This document shows, in pieces, positions 8,998-17,078 of a stretch of DNA of 64,000 nt. The stretch spans positions 1 through 64,000 of the forward strand of contig NZ_FRFA01000013.1 in assembly GCF_900143535.1 (NCBI RefSeq). The letters are read 5' to 3'. Position 1 is the first letter of the stretch. Each line of letters begins with the position of its first letter. Under the pieces are notes generated by a model that was not told where the DNA came from, searched no databases, and was given only the letters and a program-made list of their open reading frames with translations. Source of the DNA: Tateyamaria sp. Alg231-49 (GTDB taxonomy: Bacteria > Pseudomonadota > Alphaproteobacteria > Rhodobacterales > Rhodobacteraceae). A program made the translations under genes and the position numbers.

Positions 8998-10077
8998 ATG
9001 AGCACAAATATTCACAACGGCTCGAGTGACGCTGGGGGATTTATGGACTTAGACGCGCTTCTTCAAAGTCATGGAGACGACGCACCGAGCGGCGAAGATC
9101 TGGAGTATGATCCGGTCTTTACCGAGTTAGAGATCGCGGCAACCCACGGCGAAGAACGTCAGATGGGCGACGAGATTCTTCCGCCCGAAGACCCCGACTA
9201 TAAAGAAGTCGCCGCCAAGGCGCTTGAGATCATGGAACGCAGCCATGATCTGCGCGCCGGCATTTTTCTGGCCGAGGCGCAATTGCGTCTCAAAGGCTTT
9301 CCCGGCTTTGCTGATGCGACATCTTATGTTGCGCGCTGTCTGGATGAATACTGGTCGTCGTGCCATCCGCAACTGGACCCTGATGACGATGATGATCCCA
9401 CCATGCGGATCAACGCCATCCTGACCCTGATTGACGACGCTCGCATCCTGCGCGGAGTGCGCCGCGCGCCTTTGACCCAAAGCCGCACCTTTGGCGCCAT
9501 CAGTCTGCGCGAGATTGCGGTCGCCGATGGCGAGTCTACTCCGACTTCGGATATGGAAAACGTTGTCGATTCGGGCCAGGTCTCGGCTGCTTTTCAGGAC
9601 ACCGACGAAGATGTGCTGCGCGGCATTTCTGAAGCAGTCGGTCGCGCGTTGTCTAATGTCACCGCAATCAGCGCCAAGTTTGATGAAATGACACCGGGGC
9701 AGGGCCCGGATATCGACCCCCTTATCAAGTTGCTCAAGAAGGCCAACGGCAAGATTGCTGGCGCATTGGGCGAGCCTGCTGGTGATATGGGCAGCGAAGA
9801 AGAAGGCGACATGGATGCAGGCGGCGGTGGCGGCGGCCCTGCCCAACCTGTGAGCAGCGGCGGAACGGGTGCTATTAACACCCCTACCGATGTTCAGAAT
9901 GCGCTTGACCGCATAATCAGTTACTATGAGCGTGCAGAACCATCGAGTCCTGTCCCGCTTTTGCTGGAACGTGCGAAAAAACTTGTCGGCGCGGATTTTA
10001 TGACCATCGTGCGCGATATGGCCTATGACAGCGTAGATCGTGTCAACATGATCGGTGGGATCAGCGACGACGAATAG
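8998..10077 (+). CDS. tssA: T6SS baseplate/cap protein TssA
   Basis: TssA (ImpA family) helps recruit the baseplate, prime sheath polymerisation and cap the distal end. The 359-residue protein has the ImpA N-terminal signature (LLQSHGDDAPSGEDLEYDP) followed by the conserved region around GFPGFADATSYVARCLDEYW. It then has a Gly-rich linker (about residues 260-290) and a C-terminal helical domain containing NALDRIISYYERAEPSSPVP, typical of TssA proteins. Two starts are possible: ATG 8998 or ATG 9043 (MDLDALLQ). The second has a GGGGGA just upstream and places the family signature near the N-terminus, so it may be the true one. First plus-strand gene of the T6SS series. Confidence 0.92.
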   Translation: MSTNIHNGSSDAGGFMDLDALLQSHGDDAPSGEDLEYDPVFTELEIAATHGEERQMGDEILPPEDPDYKEVAAKALEIMERSHDLRAGIFLAEAQLRLKGFPGFADATSYVARCLDEYWSSCHPQLDPDDDDDPTMRINAILTLIDDARILRGVRRAPLTQSRTFGAISLREIAVADGESTPTSDMENVVDSGQVSAAFQDTDEDVLRGISEAVGRALSNVTAISAKFDEMTPGQGPDIDPLIKLLKKANGKIAGALGEPAGDMGSEEEGDMDAGGGGGGPAQPVSSGGTGAINTPTDVQNALDRIISYYERAEPSSPVPLLLERAKKLVGADFMTIVRDMAYDSVDRVNMIGGISDDE

Positions 10078-10101
10078 AGACGAATTGAACTGAATAAAAC
10101 T

Positions 10102-10126
10102 TTGAACCCCGGTGTTAAGGGTTCAA
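10102..10126 (+). repeat. Inverted repeat between tssA and tssB
   Basis: TTGAACCC-N9-GGGTTCAA, 8-base perfect arms, in the 83-base gap before tssB. No T-run follows, so it is not a classical terminator. An mRNA-stabilising hairpin or a processing site that sets tssBC levels is plausible. Confidence 0.4.
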
Positions 10127-10160
10127 GCAAAGCAAGAAGTTTGCGAAGGAGAAACGGGAC

Positions 10161-10673
10161 ATGGCGAGTTCACAGAAATTCATTGCGCGCAACCGCGCGC
10201 CCAGGGTTCAGATCGAATATGATGTTGAACTGTATGGTGCAGAGAAGAAGGTGCAGCTGCCTTTCGTGATGGGCGTCATGTCCGATCTTGCGGGCAAGTC
10301 CGAAGTGCCACAACCCGGCATTGCCGATCGCAAATTCCTTGAGATCGACGTCGACAACTTTGACGAGCGTATGAAGTCCATGGCCCCTCGTGCCGCATTC
10401 ACCGTTCCCAACACGCTGAGCGGCGAAGGAAATATGGCTGTCGACATGACCTTTGAGTCCATGGACGATTTCAGCCCAGCCGCCATCGCGGCCAAGGTTG
10501 AGCCCCTTGCAGAACTGCTGGATGCGCGCACACAGCTGAGTAACCTTATGACATACATGGATGGCAAATCCGGAGCCGAAGACCTGATCGCCAAGATCAC
10601 CCAGGACCCTGCTCTGCTCAAAACCCTTGCCGCCCAACCCGCCCCCAAGGCGGACAGCGAAGATCAGGAGTAA
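10161..10673 (+). CDS. tssB: T6SS contractile sheath small subunit TssB (VipA)
   Basis: A 170-residue sheath subunit that pairs with TssC to form the contractile cylinder around the Hcp tube. Conserved TssB stretches are present: RNRAPRVQIEYDVE, LPFVMGVMSDLAGKSE, RKFLEIDVDNFDERMKSM and LSNLMTYMDGK. The ribosome-binding site is strong (AAGGAG ahead of ATG 10161). It ends three bases before tssC. Residues 1-155 are almost identical to the N-terminus of the giant fusion protein at 21895, so the cluster encodes two versions of this subunit. Confidence 0.97.
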   Translation: MASSQKFIARNRAPRVQIEYDVELYGAEKKVQLPFVMGVMSDLAGKSEVPQPGIADRKFLEIDVDNFDERMKSMAPRAAFTVPNTLSGEGNMAVDMTFESMDDFSPAAIAAKVEPLAELLDARTQLSNLMTYMDGKSGAEDLIAKITQDPALLKTLAAQPAPKADSEDQE

Positions 10674-10676
10674 ACG

Positions 10677-12170
10677 ATGGCCGAACTTGAAACAGAAGCA
10701 GCCGGTGGTGAAGAGGCGACGGCCTTTGGTTCCTCCGACTTTGAGAATCTGCTGAAGAAAGAATTCCGTCCCAAGTCCGATCAGGCAAAGACGGCTGTGG
10801 AACAAGCGGTCAAAACGCTGGCCGAGCAGGCGCTGGCCAACACGGCCTTGGTTTCGGACGACGCCCTGCGCACCATCGAAAGCATCGTCGCCCAGATCGA
10901 CCAGAAGCTGACCGAACAGGTCAACGAAATCCTGCACCACCCCGATTTCCAGCAGATGGAAAGCGCGTGGCGCGGTCTGCATTACCTCGTCAACAACACC
11001 GAAACCGACGAGATGCTGAAAATCCGGGTCATGAACATCTCCAAAAAGGACATGCACAAGACCCTGCGCAAATACAAAGGCACCGCCTGGGATCAATCCC
11101 CCATCTTCAAGAAGATCTACGAAGAGGAATTTGGTCAGTTTGGTGGTGAACCTTATGGTTCGCTGGTTGCTGACTACCACTTTGACCACTCTCCACCAGA
11201 TGTGGAACTGCTGGGCGAAATGTCCAAGATCGCTGCTGCGGCCCACGCCCCACTGATCACCGGTGCCAACCCGACCCTGTTCCAGATGGACAGCTGGTCA
11301 GAACTGGCCAACCCGCGCGATCTGACCAAGATTTTCCAAACCCCGGAATATGCGTCCTGGCGTTCGCTTCGTGAAAGCGAAGATGCCAAGTATGTCGGTC
11401 TGGCGATGCCTCGTTTCCTCGGTCGGTTGCCTTATGGCTCCAAAACCGATCCGGTTGAGGATTTCGCGTTTGAAGAAGACACAGACGGGTCAGATCACAG
11501 CAAATATGGCTGGGTCAACGCGGCCTACGGCATGGCGGTCAACATCAACCGCTCCTTCAAGGAGTATGGATGGTGTTCGCGAATCCGCGGGATTGAATCC
11601 GGCGGTGCTGTCGAAGGTCTGCCAAGCCACACCTTCCCAACAGATGACGGTGGTATCGACCAGAAGTGCCCCACCGAAATCGCCATTTCGGATCGCCGCG
11701 AGGCGGAACTTGCCAACAATGGCATGATGCCTCTGATCCACCGCAAGAATTCGGACCTTGCCGCCTTCATCGGGGCGCAGTCACTGCACAAGCCCGCTGA
11801 ATACGACGATCCGGATGCCACGGCCAACGCAAACCTTGCTGCGCGTTTGCCGTACCTGTTCGCCACCTGCCGGTTCGCCCATTACCTTAAGTGTATGGTG
11901 CGGGACAAAGTCGGCTCCTTCAAATCGCGTGGTGCGATGGAGGTCTGGCTGCAGGAATGGATCAACCAATATGTTGATTTCAATTCGGAGTCGTCTCCGG
12001 AAGAGGTCAAGGCCCGCCAGCCTTTGGCCGCAGCCGAAGTCGTCGTCGAGGAGGTCGAAGGGAACCCAGGGTATTACAGTTCAAAGTTTTTCCTACGGCC
12101 ACATTACCAGTTGGAAGGTCTTAGCGTCTCATTGCGCCTGACCTCCAAACTCCCCAGTGAGAAGGGATAA
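10677..12170 (+). CDS. tssC: T6SS contractile sheath large subunit TssC (VipB)
   Basis: A 497-residue main sheath subunit. Family landmarks include the EILHHPDFQQMESAWRGLHY block (residues about 82-101), YEEEFGQFGGEPYG, PRFLGRLPYG, the GLPSHTFPTDDGG region and the C-terminal LRPHYQLEGLSVSLRL. The length is normal for TssC and no domain is missing, unlike the TssC-like part of the fusion at 21895. It overlaps nothing and sits three bases after tssB, so the two are surely co-translated. Hcp follows 57 bases later. Confidence 0.97.
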   Translation: MAELETEAAGGEEATAFGSSDFENLLKKEFRPKSDQAKTAVEQAVKTLAEQALANTALVSDDALRTIESIVAQIDQKLTEQVNEILHHPDFQQMESAWRGLHYLVNNTETDEMLKIRVMNISKKDMHKTLRKYKGTAWDQSPIFKKIYEEEFGQFGGEPYGSLVADYHFDHSPPDVELLGEMSKIAAAAHAPLITGANPTLFQMDSWSELANPRDLTKIFQTPEYASWRSLRESEDAKYVGLAMPRFLGRLPYGSKTDPVEDFAFEEDTDGSDHSKYGWVNAAYGMAVNINRSFKEYGWCSRIRGIESGGAVEGLPSHTFPTDDGGIDQKCPTEIAISDRREAELANNGMMPLIHRKNSDLAAFIGAQSLHKPAEYDDPDATANANLAARLPYLFATCRFAHYLKCMVRDKVGSFKSRGAMEVWLQEWINQYVDFNSESSPEEVKARQPLAAAEVVVEEVEGNPGYYSSKFFLRPHYQLEGLSVSLRLTSKLPSEKG

Positions 12171-12227
12171 TCCTACTCACTTTTTTCTTAACGACCCGAC
12201 CCTTAACTCTAAGAAAGGTACACTAAC

Positions 12228-12755
12228 ATGTTTGACGCATTCTGCTATTTCCTGGCGCCGCCCACCGAATGCAAAGGTGAAACCCAAGACGTGGATATGA
12301 AAGCAAAGGGTGCATTTGAAATCCTGAGCTTTGAAATCGGCGCGGAAAACAACATCAACATCGGTTCTGTGACCGCTGGCGGTGGTGCCGGTAAAGCGAC
12401 GTTCAAGGAACTGACCGTCACCAAGAAAACAGACACGGCTTCCGCTGCGATGTTCAGCTCGCTGTGCAAAGGTGACCACTATGATGACATGATCATCGAA
12501 CTGCGCCGCTCGGGTGGTGTGTCCGACACCGGCAAGTCCGGCAAGACATTCCTCAAGTGGGAATTCAAACTGGTCATGATCCAGGACATCAGCTGGTCCG
12601 GTTCGGACGGTGACGACATCTGCGAAGAGACTGTTGTGATGCAGTACGGCGCGATGAAAGTGACCTACACAGCGCAGGACAAGCAAGGCAAGGACGCCGG
12701 TGTCAAGACGGCCGAATGGAGCCGCGTCAAGAACCAGGCGAACCTCGCCGTCTAA
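12228..12755 (+). CDS. hcp: T6SS tube protein Hcp (TssD)
   Basis: A 175-residue subunit of the hexameric inner tube, also a secreted marker of T6SS activity. It shows the Hcp pattern: an N-terminal strand with DVDMKAKGAFEILSFEIG, a Gly-rich loop (SVTAGGGAGKATFKELTVTKK), a central helix region (SAAMFSSLCKGDHYDDMIIELRR) and a C-terminal EETVVMQYGAMKVTYTAQD. No C-terminal toxin extension is present, so this is a structural Hcp. The ribosome-binding site AAGAAAGG precedes ATG 12228. A terminator-like hairpin follows directly, probably to keep Hcp more abundant than the downstream products. Confidence 0.95.
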   Translation: MFDAFCYFLAPPTECKGETQDVDMKAKGAFEILSFEIGAENNINIGSVTAGGGAGKATFKELTVTKKTDTASAAMFSSLCKGDHYDDMIIELRRSGGVSDTGKSGKTFLKWEFKLVMIQDISWSGSDGDDICEETVVMQYGAMKVTYTAQDKQGKDAGVKTAEWSRVKNQANLAV

Positions 12756-12787
12756 GGTTCGCGCTTTTTGCGACCCCACAAGACATT

Positions 12788-12815
12788 GGCAGGCCCCGCT
12801 GTGGGCCTGCCTTTT
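12788..12815 (+). terminator. Hairpin terminator/attenuator after hcp
   Basis: GGCAGGCCC-CGCTGT-GGGCCTGCC forms a 9-base-pair stem followed by four T residues, between hcp and tagJ. The short T-run suggests partial termination, fitting the need for more Hcp than baseplate proteins. Confidence 0.7.
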
Positions 12816-12843
12816 CAAGAAAGACCATTGAAGGAGAGCCAGT

Positions 12844-13683
12844 GTGAGTGCCGAGGATCTATTAAAATCTGGTGATCTGGACGGCGCATTGGCCGCATTG
12901 CAGGACAGCATCCGCGCCGACGCCGCAAACCCTGCCCTGCGCATCTTTTTGTTCCAGTTGCTCAGTGTGCGCGGCGATTGGAAACGCGCAATCGCTCAAC
13001 TGAAGCTGTCCGCCGAGATGAACGATCTCGCCACCCACATGGCGCAGACCTATCGCGAGGGCATCATTTGTGAGGTCTACCGCGAGAAAGTGTTCTCTGG
13101 CGAAAAAGACCCCCTGATTTTTGGCGAACCAGAAGAGTGGATCGCCCTGATGGTAGAGGCGATGAAGGCCAATGTTGCGGGCAACGCAGACCAAGCCGCC
13201 GAAATCCGAGCCCGCGCGTTCGACGCCGCCCCAACCGTATCAGGCCGTCTGAACGGAGAGCCGTTCGAGTGGATTGCCGATGCAGATATGCGTCTTGGCC
13301 CGCTTCTCGAAATTGTCGTCAACGGCCGCTATTTCTGGATGCCCTTTACATCCATCGCAAAGGCGAAGTTCGAAGATCCGATTGATCTGCGTGATGCCGT
13401 CTGGACCCCTGCCGAGATCAAGTTGGCCAATGGCGGTGATATCGTTGCCCTGATCCCGACCCGATATGCCGGCACTGTTGCCGAAGGGAATGACGTTGAA
13501 AAACTGGCCCGCGCCACACAGTGGAAAGATGTGGGCGCCGATACCTATGTCGGTTTGGGTCAACGCCTGCTGACCACCGATCTGGGTGATACGGCCCTGA
13601 TGGATGTCCGCTTGCTGGAATTGGATGTCGAGATCCCCGAAGAGGCGCAAGCGCCCGAGGCGACCCAAGAGGACGAGGGCTGA
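12844..13683 (+). CDS. tagJ: T6SS accessory protein TagJ (ImpE/SciE family)
   Basis: A 279-residue accessory protein. ImpE-family TagJ binds the sheath small subunit and ClpV in some systems. The N-terminus has TPR-like helices (AEDLLKSGDLDGALAALQDSIR, then NPALRIFLFQLLSVRGDW), typical of the family. The C-terminal domain carries the ImpE pattern FEWIADADMRLGP, NGRYFWMPF and DLRDAVWTPAEIKLANG. The start is GTG 12844 behind AAGGAGAGCCA. It is followed by tssE after three bases. TagJ presence groups this system with the subset of T6SSs that carry ImpE. Confidence 0.9.
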   Translation: MSAEDLLKSGDLDGALAALQDSIRADAANPALRIFLFQLLSVRGDWKRAIAQLKLSAEMNDLATHMAQTYREGIICEVYREKVFSGEKDPLIFGEPEEWIALMVEAMKANVAGNADQAAEIRARAFDAAPTVSGRLNGEPFEWIADADMRLGPLLEIVVNGRYFWMPFTSIAKAKFEDPIDLRDAVWTPAEIKLANGGDIVALIPTRYAGTVAEGNDVEKLARATQWKDVGADTYVGLGQRLLTTDLGDTALMDVRLLELDVEIPEEAQAPEATQEDEG

Positions 13684-13686
13684 TCC

Positions 13687-14184
13687 ATGTCTGACCGCAT
13701 GATCGCCGAACGTCTGCAGCCCTCCTTGTTGGATCGGTTGACGGATGATGACCCGTTTGAGGTCAAGGAAACCCGCGACAGCCGGGTGATTGATCTGCGT
13801 CAGTTGCGCGACATCCTGCAACGCGACCTGAGCTGGCTGCTCAACACCTCGAACAATTCGAACATGATAGACGAAGAGACCCACCCCAACACTGCCAAGT
13901 CAGTGCTGAACTACGGTATCACCGATGTGGCCGGGGATTATTCGACCATCGAACGCGCACAATTGATGCGCAAGTCTATCGTCGCCGCAGTGCAAGCATA
14001 CGAACCGCGCATCCACCCCGGATCGCTGACGGTCAAGCTGCGCGCCGATGAAGTAAACCGCCAGTCTGTTGTGTCCTTTGACATCCGCGCTGACATGTGG
14101 GCCCAGCCCCTGCCCATCGAGTTGTATCTGCGCAGTCAGGTCGATGTGACCACAGGAGAGCTTGAGCTGGAAAGGATCGGCTGA
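13687..14184 (+). CDS. tssE: T6SS baseplate protein TssE (gp25-like)
   Basis: A 165-residue homologue of phage T4 gp25, a baseplate wedge protein that initiates sheath polymerisation. It has the characteristic start (RLQPSLLDRLTDDDP) and the GPW/gp25 fold region, including QLRDILQRDLSWLLNT, NYGITDVAG, and IHPGSLTVKL towards the C-terminus. It lies between tagJ (3 bases) and tssF (6 bases). Confidence 0.94.
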   Translation: MSDRMIAERLQPSLLDRLTDDDPFEVKETRDSRVIDLRQLRDILQRDLSWLLNTSNNSNMIDEETHPNTAKSVLNYGITDVAGDYSTIERAQLMRKSIVAAVQAYEPRIHPGSLTVKLRADEVNRQSVVSFDIRADMWAQPLPIELYLRSQVDVTTGELELERIG

Positions 14185-14190
14185 CCGTTC

Positions 14191-16068
14191 ATGGATACCA
14201 GACTGCTGAAACACTACGAAGGCGAACTGGCCTATATGCGCGACATGGGCGCAGAGTTCGCGCAGGCCTTTCCCAAGATTGCGTCTCGTCTGGGCATGGA
14301 CGGTGTCGAGGTGGTCGACCCTTATGTTGAGCGCCTTTTGGAAGGTGTCGCGTTTCTGTCAGCGCGTGTGCAGCTTGAGTTGGAGTTGCAGTATCCGTCA
14401 CTGACCTCGCATTTGCTGGAAATCGTCTATCCCCATTATCTGTGCCCGCAACCGTCCATGATGGTCACAGCATTTGAGCCGGATATGCAGAACGCGTCCC
14501 TTGAAGATGGCTACACCATCGAACGCGGGTCCGAATTGCGCTCTGTTCTGGGCGAGGATGACACCACCTCGTGCGTTTTCCGCACGTCATCGGATGTCAC
14601 CATGTGGCCCATCAAGATCACCGAGGCCGAGTATATCGACGGGCGCGGTGAACTGGTCGCCGCCGGTGTGGCGCGCGAGACCGAGGCGCGTGCTGGCATT
14701 CGTCTGCGTCTGGCCCGCCATGCTGATCAGCCCATTTCCGAACTGTCTCTGGACAGCCTCATGCTGTTTCTCAATGGCTCGGAGGGCAAGAATTGGGAAC
14801 TGCACGAATTGCTGAGCACGCAGGTGACCGGCATCCTTGGTCGATCAACCGACCGACGTGCGGACTGGGTTGCTGATCTGCCAAATGGTGCGGTGGTCCC
14901 GCGCGGATTTGAGCGGGACGAGGCCCTGTTGCCCACACCCCAGCGCAGCTTTGACGGTTATCGGTTGTTGCAGGAATATTTTGCAATGCCGGAACGCTAT
15001 CACTTTGTCGAACTGACCGGCCTGTCTATGGCAATCGACAAGGCAAAGGGCGCAGATGTCGACATCTATATTCTGTTGCGCAATGGCGATCCCGAAATCG
15101 CATCGGGTGTGACACCCGAAGCATTCACCCTGAATGCGACCCCGGCCATCAACCTGTTCCGCAAGCGGTGTGACCGCGTTCATATCACCCCGGCCGTGAC
15201 AGAACATCACGTCGTCGCGGACCGTACTGCCCCTCTGGATTACGAGATCTTTGCGCTTGAGGGCGTTGTGGGTGTGTCTGGGGAAGGCAAGGACGATGTG
15301 CCGTTCCGCCCATTCTATTCCGCCGATGATCTGACCGCCGCCGGAGAGACCCACGCCGCCTATTTCACCCAAACCCGCAAGATGCGTCAGCGTGCCGAGA
15401 AGGAGCGTTTGAAGGGTGTCCGCACCTCGTACCTTGGGTCAGAAACCTATGTCACATTGGTGGATGATCACCAGGCGCCGTTTGACGCGCAACTGGATCA
15501 GTTGGCAGTGCAGGCGATGGTGACCAATCGCGATCTGCCCTTGTTGTTGCCGACAGGTGCCAAGGATGTGTTTCACTTGCCCGGCGGTGGCCCGGTGGCC
15601 CATATCACGACGCCCGTCAGCCCGACGCGGCCACGCCCGTCATTGGGGCAGGGGGATACCGCGTGGCGTCTGATTTCGCATCTGTCGCTCAATTATCTTT
15701 CTATCGCAGACAATGATGCCAACAACAGCGGCGCCGCCCTGCGCGAGATGATCGGGACCTATGTGCCGGCAGGCGACAAGGTGCTGGAAAAGCAGCTTGA
15801 AGGCCTAAGTTCTGTGTCGACCCGCCCAATTGTGCGCCGCATGGCCGATGAGGTGCTGTCCACTGCCGTGCGCGGGCTGGAAGTGTCGATTACTTTCGAC
15901 GAAAGCTTTTTCGAGGGCACCAGCGCCTATGCGATGGGCGCCGTGCTTGAACGTTTTTTCCATAAGTATGTCTCGTTGAACAGTTTTACCGAAACGGTGC
16001 TTGTCACCCAACAACGCGGGGAGATTACCCGATGGCGACCGGAAACCGGTCTGGGAAGGATTCTCTGA
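14191..16068 (+). CDS. tssF: T6SS baseplate protein TssF (ImpG)
   Basis: A 625-residue baseplate wedge protein (two TssF per TssG). It begins with the family signature LKHYEGELAYMRDMGAEFA, continues PKIASRLGM and DPYVERLLEGVAFLSARV, and has the VYPHYLCPQPSM motif near residue 85. The length is normal. The 3' end overlaps tssG by 37 bases in another frame, a common tssF-tssG arrangement that suggests coupled translation. Confidence 0.96.
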   Translation: MDTRLLKHYEGELAYMRDMGAEFAQAFPKIASRLGMDGVEVVDPYVERLLEGVAFLSARVQLELELQYPSLTSHLLEIVYPHYLCPQPSMMVTAFEPDMQNASLEDGYTIERGSELRSVLGEDDTTSCVFRTSSDVTMWPIKITEAEYIDGRGELVAAGVARETEARAGIRLRLARHADQPISELSLDSLMLFLNGSEGKNWELHELLSTQVTGILGRSTDRRADWVADLPNGAVVPRGFERDEALLPTPQRSFDGYRLLQEYFAMPERYHFVELTGLSMAIDKAKGADVDIYILLRNGDPEIASGVTPEAFTLNATPAINLFRKRCDRVHITPAVTEHHVVADRTAPLDYEIFALEGVVGVSGEGKDDVPFRPFYSADDLTAAGETHAAYFTQTRKMRQRAEKERLKGVRTSYLGSETYVTLVDDHQAPFDAQLDQLAVQAMVTNRDLPLLLPTGAKDVFHLPGGGPVAHITTPVSPTRPRPSLGQGDTAWRLISHLSLNYLSIADNDANNSGAALREMIGTYVPAGDKVLEKQLEGLSSVSTRPIVRRMADEVLSTAVRGLEVSITFDESFFEGTSAYAMGAVLERFFHKYVSLNSFTETVLVTQQRGEITRWRPETGLGRIL

Positions 16069-17078
16069 CGCATCTTGAGCGGCTGACAGAGGCTCCTGAA
16101 AAGTTTCACTTCTTTCACGCCTTCCGGGTGCTGGAAGCGGCGTATCCAGACTCGGCCCGCATCGGCGAGGCCCGCCGTCCGCGTGAGGAACAGATACGCT
16201 TTGGGCAGGATGCCGACTTGCGCTTTGCGCCTTCGGCTATCTCAACCTTCGAACCCCCTAAGGGTAAAAAGCCCGGGCGTATGATCAACCGTTTCTTTGG
16301 GCTGTTTGGCCCGAATGGCCCGTTGCCTCTGCACCTGACTGAATTCGCGTCACAGCGCATTCGCCATCACCGCGACCCGACCCTCGTCTCTTTTGCAGAC
16401 ATGCTCACGCACCGCATAACGACGCTGTTTTATCGCGCGTGGCGGACGGGCCAACCAGCGGCCAGTTTTGATCGTAGCGAACGCGATGATTTTGAGTCCA
16501 AGGTTTCCGCTGTCGCGGGCTATCACGCCGAACAGATGCGTGGTCAAGACGCCATGCCTGACTTGGCCAAGCGCTATTTTGCGGGCCTGTTATCCCAAGG
16601 CACAAAGAATGCCGAAGGTTTGCAATCTATTCTTCAGGCCTTCTTTGGCGCACGTGTCGAGGTGATCCAATTCGTGGGGTGCTGGCTGGACCTTGAACCG
16701 GATGATCGCTGGCAAATGGGCGCCCCTGCACAACTCGGCCGTACCGCGTCGATCGGAGAACGGGTCTGGACCCGGTCGGCCAAGTTCCGACTGCGCATCG
16801 GCCCCCTCAGCTATGATGAATATCAGCGCTTGCTGCCCGGCACCGGGTCACTGGAGCGCTTGCGCTCCATTGTGCGCAACTATGTGGGCGACGCGCTGGA
16901 CTGGGATGTGAACCTTGTGCTGCGCGCCGAAGACGTGCCCGAGCCCAAGCTGGGCCAAACAGTACGGCTGGGTCAGACCAGTTGGGTTGGAAATACAAAA
17001 AGAAAAAAGGACGCGGATGAATTGTATCTGGAGCCAAACGCCCAGACCGCGCCGATGATGGAAGGGACAACACCATGA
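16032..17078 (+). CDS. tssG: T6SS baseplate protein TssG (ImpH)
   Basis: A 348-residue partner of TssF in the baseplate wedge. It shows the ImpH landmarks: FHFFHAFRVLEAAYPDS, the IRFGQDADLRFAPSAISTFE segment, LFGPNGPLPLHLTEFA and FRLRIGPLSYDEYQRLLPG. The start at 16032 lies inside tssF, and the stop overlaps the clpV start by four bases (ATGA). Confidence 0.95.
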   Translation: MATGNRSGKDSLTHLERLTEAPEKFHFFHAFRVLEAAYPDSARIGEARRPREEQIRFGQDADLRFAPSAISTFEPPKGKKPGRMINRFFGLFGPNGPLPLHLTEFASQRIRHHRDPTLVSFADMLTHRITTLFYRAWRTGQPAASFDRSERDDFESKVSAVAGYHAEQMRGQDAMPDLAKRYFAGLLSQGTKNAEGLQSILQAFFGARVEVIQFVGCWLDLEPDDRWQMGAPAQLGRTASIGERVWTRSAKFRLRIGPLSYDEYQRLLPGTGSLERLRSIVRNYVGDALDWDVNLVLRAEDVPEPKLGQTVRLGQTSWVGNTKRKKDADELYLEPNAQTAPMMEGTTP

